DNA from: Albifimbria verrucaria
Taxonomy: Eukaryota; Ascomycota; Sordariomycetes; Hypocreales; Stachybotryaceae
Direction of reading: 5' to 3'
DNA length: 64,000 nt
NCBI GenBank assembly: GCA_020081605.1
Contig: JAHREC010000013.1
Location: forward strand, 6,510,001-6,574,000
Shown: positions 13,423-25,100 of the stretch, in pieces
Position numbering within the stretch: the first letter of the stretch is position 1
Layout of the letters: each line of letters opens with the position of its first letter
Notes under the pieces: generated by a model
Databases searched by the model: none
Seen by the model: the letters and a program-made list of their open reading frames with translations, nothing else
Told to the model about the DNA's origin: nothing
Made by a program: the position numbers and the translations under genes

Positions 13423-15078
13423 ATGTTGCCTGCTGTTACCATGAGGCAACTGAGATTGGCGAGCACGGCCTTTGGACCACTGGCTCGTTCTGTAGCCCTC
13501 CACAGGCCAATCCATCGTCGAGCCTTTGCAGTGGTGACAGAGCAGACTGTGCCTCGTCATGATGCCCTTGGCACCCACTTTCCTGTTGCCGTTTCATCTT
13601 TAGATCTTCAAATTCGAAATCAAGAGCCATACTGGCAGAAGATTCCCAAATGGCAAAATGTTTCGACAGACCAGTTCCTTAGCCACAAATGGCAAATGTC
13701 GAACACGGTGCAGTCAGAGAAGGCACTCTATGCATTTCTCACCACTGTGCTACCGGCCAAGATCCCGCCTCAGGCGGACATGGCCCCGCATCTTCGCATC
13801 ACGGGTGTAGAAACTCCGGCAGACTTCATTGATCGCTTGAAAGAGGGCATCAAGAAGGCGCCAATGGCCGTCCGGCTATCTCCGCATATTCTCAGCAGCA
13901 TCAACTGGAATGATCCCATCAATGACCCCATTCGACGCCAATTCATCCCTCTGGCTTCTCCGCTCAATGTTGACCACCCCAAAGCAGAACTGGATCCAAT
14001 GAAGGAGGAAGTTTACTCTCCTGTACCGGGATTGATTCACAGATATCCTGACCGAGCTTTGTTCTTTTGTCAGTAGCAAGCCCTACATTTCCCTCAAAAG
14101 TTGCGTGCACTAACCAAGCCACACAGCTACCTCGATTTGCCCTGTCTACTGCCGTTTTTGCTTCCGATCTTACACAGTTGGCGCAGAGACTGAGTCTGTC
14201 AAGAAACAGCGCATCTTGCCAATCATCAAGAAGTGGGAGCCACGATTTGAGTACATTGAGAAAACACCAACCCTGAAGGACATTGTTATCTCTGGTGGTG
14301 ATACCTATCTCCTCGAGCCGGAGCATATTAGGTATATCGGTGAAAGACTGCTAAGTATACCACACATACGCCGCTTCCGATTTGCTACCAAGGGACTCTC
14401 TGTGTCGCCGAGCCGACTCCTCGACCCGAACGATGAGTGGTTGAATACAGTCATTGAGCTGGAAAAGAAAGCACGGAAAATGGGCAAGCATATCTGTATC
14501 CATACCCACTTCAACTCAGTAAATGAGATCAGTTGGATTACACGACTTGGAGCACAACGCTTGTACGAAGCTGGTGTGACAGTACGAAACCAGAGCGTAT
14601 TACTCAATGGCGTCAACAATACGGCTGAGAAGATGTGTGCTCTCGTCCATGCGCTTGGCGATATGAATATCCAACCGGTACGAATTCCTATCTCTTTCTA
14701 CTCGCTCCGATACTTGAATGACTAAAGCTCGTGCAGTACTATGTTTATCAAGGTGATATTGTGCCCGGTGCAGAAGACCTTCGCACACCGATGCAAGACA
14801 GCTTGGATCTCGAGCGAGCTGTGCGTGGCCAAATCGCAGGTTTCCTTGTACCCAGTTTTATTCTTGACTTGCCAGCTGAGGGAGGCAAGCGCCTTACCCG
14901 TGGTGTAGAGAGCTATGACCATCGCATAGGTCTATCGAAACTGACGGCCCCTGGACTCAAGGGTGAGCCTGTGACTATGGAATACTGGGATCCTTTATGG
15001 TCCCTGCCCGAGGATGGACGAGCTGAGGTCCTCGCTAGGTTTGGCAACAAGAAGGCAGACGTAAAAGAGGCAAGCTAG
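13423..15078 (+). CDS. Lysine 2,3-aminomutase (radical SAM, KamA family)
   Basis: Predicted to convert L-lysine to beta-lysine using SAM, a [4Fe-4S] cluster and PLP. Exons are 13423-14068, 14127-14677 and 14737-15078, with good GTCAGT and GTACGA donors and CTAAC/ACTAA branch sites. The joined frame is intact and gives 512 aa. Exon 2 opens with the radical-SAM triad Cys220-x3-Cys224-x2-Cys227 (ICPVYCRFC), which only appears after splicing. Exon 3 has Asp406 (YQGD), Asp443 (LDLP) and Lys450 (EGGK). Their spacing of 37 and 7 equals Asp293/Asp330/Lys337 of the clostridial enzyme (my recollection), which bind the lysine side chain and PLP. This favours lysine over glutamate as substrate. The Arg-rich, acid-poor N-terminus looks like a mitochondrial presequence. 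It could serve the cluster or general lysine metabolism, since many fungi carry homologues. Confidence 0.85.
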
Positions 15079-16178
15079 TCTACACATAGAGAGTCATTGA
15101 ATTATAGATGGACAGTTGTCTTGTCTTCAAACATCGCACAATTAACTGTGAAACAAAAATTGTTGATCCATTTTGTATTTACTATTTGCGGTAGGTAGGC
15201 CGTTACCTTCAATGAAGATTTACGTACATCCATAGAAGATAATTTACTGAGTGTTTTTTATGCAGACGGCGTACAATTGACACAGCTGCTTTCATGCTAC
15301 AAAATAGCAACCCATTGCTTAAAACAACTCGTTAATTCTCGTTTGCCTTTCAATGAAGACTAAGCTGTACGGATATACAATATAGCAGTAGTATAAAGGT
15401 AATTTGCTTCATCTGCATTCCCTACTACAAAAGGGTCAGGCACATTTGTTTCCTCTGTGCGAGCCTGAGTTGCTCAACTCTAAGCTTTCAGATTCAGACG
15501 AACTACCCTACAGCTGTTCGCTCTTGCAAGTGATTTGATCTTTGGATTGGGAAGTGAACTCAACTCTTGGCTTTTTTGTTTCTTTTTGTTTCTTTTCTTT
15601 CTATTCCTTTTCCTTTCGTAAATAGAGCATTTATTATTGTTATCTGCGTTGATTATCTACTTGATTTTCAACCACCATCTTGCAATTGCCACTTTGCACG
15701 CGAGTAAAAGGAAGTTTACAGTCAAACAATTTGTAAATAGTCGTCTTCAAGCCCGGAAAGAAGCAATACAAAGTTACATTTACCGCATGTCATGTTGCCT
15801 GCAAACGGGTACGTTGAGTGGTACCCTCGCAAGAGCTTACTGCTGAAAGGTCCATACGCGAAGGCTGTTTTGTTTACTATTTGGTTGGAACGAGTTTGTT
15901 GTCTAGGGTAACTCAGTTGAAGAGAGTCAAGACCGGTGTTGGGTAATAGCTATTTATACAAGAGAAAATCCCTAAAAGAATGAAATTACTCTATTTTTAC
16001 CGAGTTTTGTCGCTCTATCTACCTCTTACTCTTCGATCTCTGAGTGAGATTATCCATAAAGAAGCCCACCATGCCCGCGCAAGTCATTTTAACAGAGACT
16101 CAATGTGCCTGGGGGCCACGTCTGCATGATCCAGACATTCACAGAGCCAGGCCCGTTCTTAAAGACATAATGCATAGA
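15079..16178. other. Convergent intergenic gap
   Basis: This 1.1-kb gap lies between the 3' ends of the aminomutase and the minus-strand oxygenase. It is AT-rich and contains one pyrimidine tract, listed separately. No protein-coding signal is convincing. Confidence 0.5.
15571..15617 (+). repeat. Pyrimidine-rich tract
   Basis: About 47 bases are almost purely T and C, with repeated TTTCTTTT units. Such CT tracts often precede transcription starts in filamentous fungi, but the next plus-strand gene begins 2.2 kb downstream, so its role is unclear. Confidence 0.6.
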
Positions 16179-17296
16179 CTAGTAGAGGACTTGGGTCATC
16201 TGGCGCTGGTACTCAAGGGCTGTGATAGAGTCGTATGCCGCAGGCCTCTTCTCTGTCACAAACTGCGGCAAAGGCCCGACATTGGTGTCCTGATGAGCCT
16301 TTAGGAAAAATATACCGGAGTAACGATCCGCGCAGATGCCCTCTTGCGCATCTTTGAGGCCTAAAGGTACCGTGACTTGATGAAGACCGGCTCTGATTAC
16401 ATTGTTGGTCCAGCGTTGGAAGGTGTTGCTGATGTTGACAATCATTTCCCGCGGGGCATCTGCACGGCCGGGTAGAACAGGCACAAACGTACCTGGATTC
16501 TTACGGTCCTCAAGCTCTAAACCACCTACAGAGTCTTGGAAAAGTAGCGTGATAATACCGAAATCGGTATGAGGCCAAGCCCGCTTGACCTTGCCTTGCG
16601 TAATCCGCCGCAAGTCTGTACGCGGGTAATGGTTCAGTCGCATCTCGCTTGCAGCAGGAATACATCGCTGGACAAGAGTTCCATCAGGTAGATCCAGGCC
16701 AACCTCCATAGCTGACATTAGAATGAGACAAATGTTCTGAAACTTCTCGAAGCAGCTTTCCATTAACGGTTTGAAGGCTGGCAATTCTTGCTCTGGCCAT
16801 TTGTTGGGGAACTCAACATCACCAGGTGGTCCGGCATCAAAATGTTCCTACATGTACATATTAGTTTAGAGAAAATAGACACACATATAAGGCGGTCGCC
16901 CGCTCATCACCCACTCGAGCATCTCTTAGTTCATCCCAAGAATCTTGTCCTTGGAGATTTTCTTTGCGCAGCTTTGACGTTTGTTCCTCACCAGTTCGGC
17001 TGAAGCCACGTTGTGGGACTGGACCTTTGATATTTGCAATCTTGACCTTGGCCTCTTCAGGAAGCGCGAAGAAGTCAACCGCCTGGAACCAAGTGGTTAG
17101 CCAAGATTCCAAATAAAGGATGCAATTTTCTAACCGCTTGCATGTACTCGCTCACGGTTGCCTCTGGAATGCCATGGTTTGTCAGTTTGGCAAATCCATG
17201 GGCGCGGAAGCTTTCAACCAGTGCTTTGGCCAGCTTCTTCCTCTCCAAATCTGGCCCATGAGTGAAAAGGCGAAGGTCAAGTGTTGGAAGATCCAT
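16179..17296 (-). CDS. Fe(II)/2-oxoglutarate-dependent oxygenase, isopenicillin N synthase-like
   Basis: Likely hydroxylates, desaturates or cyclises an amino acid or the peptide. Exons are 17296-17135, 17082-16915 and 16847-16179; all junctions are phase 0, introns are 52 and 67 bp, and the frame is intact (332 aa). Metal ligands are His203-x-Asp205 (WPHTDFGIITLL) and His266 (RAGLHQV); the 2OG-binding Arg285-x-Ser287 is in DRYSGIFFLKAH. An N-terminal NHGIP motif is typical of DIOX_N domains. The gene is divergent from the NRPS across 491 bp, which favours co-regulation. Relatives in fungal peptide clusters hydroxylate proline, ornithine or aromatic residues; the substrate cannot be told from sequence. 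Alternative donor GTGTGT in exon 2 would leave an intron of under 40 bp, so I preferred GTGGGT. Confidence 0.85.
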
Positions 17297-17787
17297 CGCA
17301 TAAGGTGCCGTTGCGAACCCTGTAAAGCCTATATGAAGCCTCTGACTTTATTGTCTACGCCCATATTATATGCAAAATCAAATAAAGCATTGTGAATATG
17401 CTAGGACACAATACCTGGTTAGCTACGTAACTGTGTGTCTAATGGAGCCATATCCCAGATAGGCAAAGACAGTAAGTTGCTTAGATACCATGTCAGCTCC
17501 TAGTGCTGACGTTATGGAACGGTTACAGCTCGAACCGCAACCCTATAGTCCGATTCAGCAGGAAATCTCAATGTAATTGGTTACTAAAAATTACGTTACG
17601 GTAGTTGGAACGGCGCTATTCGAAATAATCCCAAGGCTACGTATGTATGCAACTCTACATAGGTGAATCCAATTGACGGTTGGGAGTTGCTGTAAACTAT
17701 CGCCTGACCGAAAAACACCTTGCACATTGTGATCAACCATCTTTGTGTAGGACTACAGACGTTAATTTCTTGCCAAAATCGACAACA
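17297..17787. promoter_or_regulatory. Divergent promoter, oxygenase / NRPS
   Basis: The 491-bp spacer contains a CCAAT at 17669-17673 and its complement ATTGG at 17576-17580, a TTACTAA (Yap-type bZIP half-site pattern) at 17581-17587, and a TGACGTTA (CRE-like) at 17507-17514. All are short words that can occur by chance. Their clustering between two divergent biosynthetic genes makes a shared control region plausible. Confidence 0.4.
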
Positions 17788-19170
17788 ATGGGGTCCATAA
17801 CGAGATTTGAAACACCATTGTCTGCTGCTGAGATTCGACAATATCTCATCCAAGATGAGCGCGTCGACAGCGCCCACGTATTCGGCCTCTCGCAGCAGGG
17901 CATGGAAAGCCAGATGACAGTTGCGCTTGTGCTCACAAACCCTCGTGACTTGGAGGGAACGACACTCACCTTGTCGCAAGTGTGCGTACAACATTATTGG
18001 AGAAAGTGGAAACGACAAACTCTACTTTCGCCGCACCAAGGACATGGATCATTCTTCATGAACTTCCGTTTAATGAGAATGATGAAATAGATGAGAAAAT
18101 TTTACACGGTTACGCACTGAGCGAGAAGAAAAGCCATAGTCGTTCCTCGCTGGAAAATAAGCTGAAACTCATTGTCTCGAATGCGCTTGGCTTATCTTCT
18201 GATCGCGTAGCTAGCTCTGCCTCATTCATCCAACTTGGAGGAGATATTGTCTCTGCTCAACAGGTCTGGAAGCGTTGCTTGGAGGAAAATATCATGCTTT
18301 CAACTTCAGAGATATTGAACTACAATTCATTGGCTGAGCTAGCCTACACGGCTGCAGTGGCTATTCGAAAGCCGCTCTTTTCATCTGTTGCCATGAATAC
18401 CAAAGACTTTGATCTAGCCAGTGCTAGGCATTATTGGGACGAACAGCTGCGTGATGCCAAGCAGCCAAAGTTCCCACGCATGGGTTTGGAGATGGTCTCA
18501 AAGAACTTGACACAACAATCATCCTCTCAAATCACAGCACAAAAGCGTGGAAGAATTGCATTCCCAAAAACGTACGATAGTATTGCGGCTAAAGAGAGCA
18601 TTTTGCAAGCTGCCTGGGCGCTCGTGCTCGCTCGTTACAGTGACAGCGATGATGTATGCTTCGGCACAGCCATTGCTAGCCCTCTTGCCGTCTCGGATGA
18701 AGTAGATCGACCGGCCACTAGCTTTCTACCATTGAGAGTTCGCATCGATCAGAGCTTGACAACCAAACAATTTATAGAATGCATCCATGTTCAAACTGCA
18801 GCTGAGGCTCAGTATGGGCGACTGGGTCTCAACAATATATCCGAGCTAAACTCAAATGCTAAAGCTGTATGTAACTTCTCCAGTTTACTGGTTATTCAGC
18901 CAGTGAGGGAGTTTCAAACTATCGACAGCATAAATGACGCAGCATTTGAGACCAACGGCGATTCGTCATTATCAGTGAACTACAACGAATACAAAAACTG
19001 TTCTTTGGTGTTCAAACTTCTTACATGTGGTAATCAGCTGGAGTTTATTGCTACATACGACTCGCATATTTTGACAGAAGTTCAAATAGATGCGTTGTCT
19101 TGTCATATCGAAAATGTTATCCAGCAGCTCCTCTCTGAAAATCCGACGCAGCTTGAGGCGATATCCTAGC
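17788..19170 (+). other. NRPS N-terminal remnant: partial A, serine-less T, half C
   Basis: The protein starts inside what looks like the C-terminal subdomain of an A domain. It is followed by a carrier whose active motif reads [10 protein letters not shown], with Ile where LGGDSI has the pantetheinyl Ser (18234-18251). A C domain then starts only at the RHYWDEQL region (about 18420), so the N-lobe with HHxxxDG is absent; the C-lobe blocks FGTAIASP and [10 protein letters not shown] remain. One frame change near 17979. This is probably a decayed upstream module and is unlikely to load a residue. Confidence 0.75.
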
Positions 19171-22100
19171 TGGGCCAAGAGATCAACAACAAGCTATCGA
19201 GTGGAGTGGAGAGGAGCCACATGTGGTAAATGCTTGCGTGCATGAACTGGTTCACGCACAAGCGCAGCGTCAACCAAACGCGCCAGCCATAGAAGCGTGG
19301 GATGGGCACCTCTCGTACGGGGCGCTGGATGCTGCGGCGAACAGGCTGGCCCACCATTTAAGAGAACTTGGTATAGTAACGGAGGACCTGGTACATGTGT
19401 GTTTTGAGAAGTCTGTCTGGTTCTTTGTATCCATTCTAGCGATCAACAAGGCTGGCGCTGCATGGGTACCGTTGGATCCCTCACATCCACTACAACGGCA
19501 ACAACAAGTTATTCGACAAACAAAATCGGAATGGGCTCTAGCATCTTCAGACAATTCCGAAATGTGTCGTGATCTTGGTCTCAATGTTGTGACGGCTACA
19601 GCGGATCTGGACAAGGCTCTGATGGACAACGGCTCAAGGACCGCTGGGCAGTCGATACCTACCTATGACGTGTCTCCACGAAATATCGCTTATGTATTAT
19701 TCACATCTGGAAGCACTGGCACCCCGAAAGGTGTTGTCATAGAGCATCGTTCAGTGTGCACAAGTCAAACTGCTGTCAGTGAAAGGCTTGGAATGCATCC
19801 GAATATGCGAATGCTTCAGTTTTCATCCTACGTGTTCGATGCGTGTATCTATGAGGGAATCGCAACGCTGCTCTCAGGAGGATGTGTATGTATCCCATCT
19901 GATACTATTCGTATGAACGGTTTACCGGAATTCATTTGCAGCCAGAATATCACCTGGGCTGCACTTACCCTGGCTTTTGTAAGGACCCTAAAGCCCGAAC
20001 AGATTCCAAGTATGGAGGTCCTAGTCTTAGGAGGCGAGGCCGTAGGACGAGATATTCTCGACACATGGTTTGGGAAGTTGCGGTTAATAAATGTTTGGGG
20101 TCCTGCTGAGACTTGTGTGATTAGCTCATTACATGAATGGAAATCAGCTAGCGAATCACCACTTACGATAGGGCGGCCGCTAGGAGGGTTCTTATGGATA
20201 GTTGATCCTGAAGATCCAGAGCGCCTCGCCCCGACTGGATGCGTTGGAGAGTTATTGATCCAAGGACCGACCCTATTACGAGAATATCTTTCCGACCATG
20301 AGAGAACAAATGCAGCTGTAGTGGCGCCTCTACCCAAGTGGGCGTCAAAGGCCATGCATTGGAATCGCATGTATAAATCAGGAGACCTGGCCTATCACAA
20401 CCCTGATGGAACGATCGAGTTTGCTGCACGTAAAGATACGCAGGTGAAGATTCGTGGCCTGAGAGTCGAGCTTGGTGAGGTTGAACATAGTATCCGAACA
20501 ACCTTGGAGGGTGTCCAGCAAGTGGCTGTTGACGTGCTGAAATCCGATGGAGGTGCTACAAACCTAGTGGCTTACCTGTGCTTCAGTCGGGAAACGAAGT
20601 TGACAGGGCACATAATCGACGACAAAGAGTCTCAGGATGTCTTCCTCCCCTATCTGGCAAGCTACATAGTCTGGTCGTTGATCTGATTGACAATCTGCGA
20701 GCCAAGCTCCCACGCTACATGGTTCCAACGATATTTATCCCCTGCTCCTATATGCCGGTTATTACGTCAACAAAATTGGATAGAAATATATTAAAGCGAC
20801 TGACAGCCAGACTTTCGCAAGAGAAACTAGCAGAGTACTCTTTAATAGCCGTGGAGAAGCGGGCGCCAGAGACTGCAGCAGAGGTTGAGATGCAGAGACT
20901 ATGGGCCTCCGTATTGAAGATACCAGCGCATACGATTGGACGAGACGACAACTTTCTGCAACTAGGTGGCGACTCGATTAGCTCTGTGCTCCTCGTTTCT
21001 TTAGCACGTCAGAATGGAATCGAATTAACGGTAGGAACAATCTTCGAAGATGCCCGCCTATGGCAAGTGGCAAGTAAAGCTACTTCAATAGACGATGATG
21101 ACGACGAAGAAGACTTTCATAAAACTTCACCTTTTCAGCTGCTACCATCAGATGATCAAGAGAATCTTCTTGAACGTGCCAGCCTGCATTGTGGCCTTTC
21201 CGAGGGGCAGACCATTGAAGATGCCTATCCGTGTACATCTCTTCAAGAAGGGCTTATGGTACTGGCTGTGAAGCAGCCTGGGTCATACATAGCTTGGCAG
21301 ACATACAAGATACCCGACAATATTAACATTAGTCGCTTTAAATATGCTTGGGATCGAACTATTGCTGTTTGTGCAAATCTACGCACCAGAATCGTCTTCA
21401 TCGATGGGCGTTCAATTCAGCTCGTTATCAAAGAAGACACTTACTGGGAGCCAGTTGAAGACGAAAAATTCGATGCCGAGTCTGTGGAAATGACTTTGGG
21501 TTCAAGACTATGTCGTTTCAGTTTAACGCAAACTTCTGAGGGCCAAAATATCTTTACATTGGCACTGCACCATGCTATTATTGACGGTTGGAGTATGGGT
21601 CTGGTCAGGCAACAACTTCAAGGCTTTTATCATGGAACCACAGTCCCTGCGTTACAACCATATTCCCGATTTATCAGCTACATTGTTAATCAAGACCATG
21701 ATTCTGGGCGAAAGTACTGGGAAGGACAACTCCATGGTGCGAAACGAGCGGTATTCCCCGACGACAACCTGCAAAATAATACGTCCGACAAGGTCTCTGC
21801 TAAAGTCAGCAAATCCATGATGAAGACTATTCATTTTGATAGCATGAAGACGTCGGAAATTACGATGGCGACCGTGTTAAGGGCAGCTTGGGCCATTCTA
21901 CTTGCGCGGTATTGTGATTCTGACGATGTATGCTTTGGAACATCCATTTCTGGCCGTCATGCATCAGTCTCTGGCCTGGAGAATATGGCCGGACCACTCG
22001 TTGCCACTGTTCCTGTTCGTGTGCGGTTGGATGGCGACCAATCGGTTACAGATTTCCTACGAGGTGTGCAAAAGCAAGCATCGGACATGGTAGCCTATGA

Positions 22101-25100
22101 GCAATTCGGTTTGCAGAATATAGCGAAATTGGGAGCAGATGCTAAGAATGCGTGCAATTTCAGCAGTCTTCTTGTTGTGCAGCCAGCCAGACTGTTATCC
22201 GTTGCATTTGATACAGATTCGGTTATAGCTCCCAAAAATGAAGGCCAAGAAGCGGCCGCTGACTTACTCGAGGGATACTTCAGCTATCCACTGGTTATCC
22301 AGGGTCATGTATACGATGACCATGTGCAGTTTCATGCAATCTACAACTCCAATGTCCTCCCAGAGAGTCGTATTGAAGCACTGTCTCAGCATTTCGAGTG
22401 CGTTGCGCGGCAGCTAGTCGCCCAAGGCGATATTCCAGTTAACAAGGTCTCTGTGACTGGACTATGGGACCTTGAACGCGCAAAGAGTTGGGGCGGCGAG
22501 GAGCCTGAGATCTTTGAGTCTTGTGTGCATGATATGATCCATAGTCAAGCTCTGCGTCGACCAAATGCACCAGCTATTAGTGCATGGGACGGAAACCTCA
22601 CATATGCCGAGCTGGATGCGGCTTCTAGCAGGTTGGCCGTGCATCTGATAAAGGACCAGGGTGTCAAGCAGAAAGAATTAGTACATGTCTGCTTCCAGAA
22701 ATCAGTGTGGTTCTTTGTGGCTATTCTTGCAATCAATAAAGCCGGCGCGGCTTGGGTTCCCCTTGACCCTTCACATCCAGAGCAAAGGCAGCAGCAAGTT
22801 GTTGGGCAAACAAAAGCTACGCTGGCTTTGGTGTCATCAGAGAACACAGAGATGTGCAGCAATCTTGGTCTACACGTGGTCGCTATTACGGCAGAACTCG
22901 ACCACGATTTGATCCAGGATATCTCAAATGAGCTCCTAATACTTCCAGCTGTATCTTCACGTAATGTGGCATACGTGCTATTCACGTCTGGTAGCACAGG
23001 CACTCCAAAAGGTGTAGTTATTGAACATGGCGCTGTATGCACTAGCATGATTGCAGTCGCACAGAGGCTGGGATTGACTCCAGATGCTCGCATGTTGCAA
23101 TTTGCTTCGTTTGTATTTGACTTTTCTATAGGTGAGATTTTTAGTTCGCTACTTACCGGTGCGTCCCTATGTGTACCATCAGAGGATGCTCGAATGAACC
23201 GGATTACCGAAGTTTTCCAAGACATGAACGTTAGCTGGGCATGTCTAACGCCTGCTTTTGTACGCACGATAAAGCCCGAAGAAGTGCCTAATCTTAAGGT
23301 CCTTGTGCTTGGCGGAGAAGCTGTTGGCCGAGACATACTCGATACATGGTTCGGGAAAGTGAGATTGATTAATGCCTGGGGTCCAGCTGAGGCTGCCTGT
23401 ATCAGCACGCTACATGAATGGAAGTCGGTAACTGAATCACCATTGAACATCGGCCGGCCAGTAGGAGGCTATCGATGGATCGTCGATCCGGAAGATCCCA
23501 AGCGTCTTGCTCCGATCGGCTGCGTGGGTGAAATAGTTATCCAAGGTCCAACGCTATTACGAGAGTATCTGTCTGACCGCGAAAGGACGGAGGCGTCCAT
23601 CGTCTCAAAGTTACCAGCCTGGATGCCACACTGTGATCAGCCACATTGGAGTCGCTTCTATAAGTCTGGAGATCTAGCCTTCTACAATTCAGACGGTACG
23701 ATCGAATTTGTCGGACGAAAGGATAGCCAAGTAAAGATCCGAGGCCTCCGAGTTGAATTAGGGAGGTCGAGCATCATATCAGAGCAGCACTCGACAGCGT
23801 GCAGCAGGTGGCAGTGGATGTGCTGAAGACCGAGGTTGGTGTGAACCTGGTAACATATCTATGCTTCAGTCGAGAAACAATTGTAGCTGGCAGCAATGAT
23901 CCGGAAGACTTCTTCTTACCATTGATCGGTGAGCTAGAGAGCTTGGTCGTCGCTCTAGCCGGGAAGCTGAGTGTGAAGCTTCCTCGCTATATGGTTCCGA
24001 CAATATTCATTCCATGCCAGCGTATGCCTTTTATCACTTCAACCAAACTAGATCGGAACAAACTTCGCCAGCTAACCGTAGCCCTGGAGAGAAAGAGCTT
24101 AGAAAGTTATTCACTTGTGGATATAGAAAAGAGAGCTCCAGAAACTGCCATGGAACGCCAGATGCAACAACTGTGGACTTTAGTATTAAAGATCCCAGCT
24201 AGCACTATCGGCCGCGACGACAGTTTCCTGCAACTTGGTGGTGATTCTATTAGTGCTATTCACTTAGTTTCACTGGCTCGTACGCAAGGCCTTGGTTTGA
24301 CCGTGGCTGTGATCTTTGATGATCCTCGCCTCTTACATGTTGCTGCTAGCACGAATCAATTGAACGAAGACAAGACGACATTGGTCGCGCCATTCAGCCT
24401 CCTACCCGATTCTAATGTTGGTAATATGTTAGCCAAAGCCAGAGAGCAATGCGACCTGGGCAATAACCAGATAATCGAGGATGCTTATCCTTGTACGCCG
24501 CTTCAGGAGGGCCTTATAGCACTTAGCGTCAAGCAGCCAGGTTCTTATACGGCTTCATTAGCCTATAGGCTTCCTGATCACATCGATAAAGATCGCTTTA
24601 TTCATGCATGGAATCGTACCGTCTTGTTTCACAGCATTCTTCGGACACGAGTGGTATTCATAGATGGTAATGCGATTCAAATCGTCGTTAAAGATGATAT
24701 CTACTGGTCTTCAAAAGACATGGTCACTTTGAAATCAGCTACAGACTATGCTAAGAGTTTGAAAATGACCTCTGGCTCACGACTTTGCGAATACAGCCTT
24801 GCAAACGCAAATAACGAGACTTATTTTGTTTGGACAATGCATCACTCAATCTTTGACGGCTGGAGCATAGATATTCTCAGACAAACACTGTCCGGTTTTT
24901 ACTACGGGGAACATAAACCTACGTCCCAGCCTTATTCGCACTTTATCAAGCACCTAGTCAACTTGGATGAATCAGCTACTGCTCAGTATTGGAAAGCACA
25001 GCTTGAAGGAGCCAAGCGAGCCGATTTCCCAGTCCGGAAGAACAAAGAAAGCAGCCCAGCGATAATAAATGGTGAATATATTAGTCGTTCTGTTAAGGCT

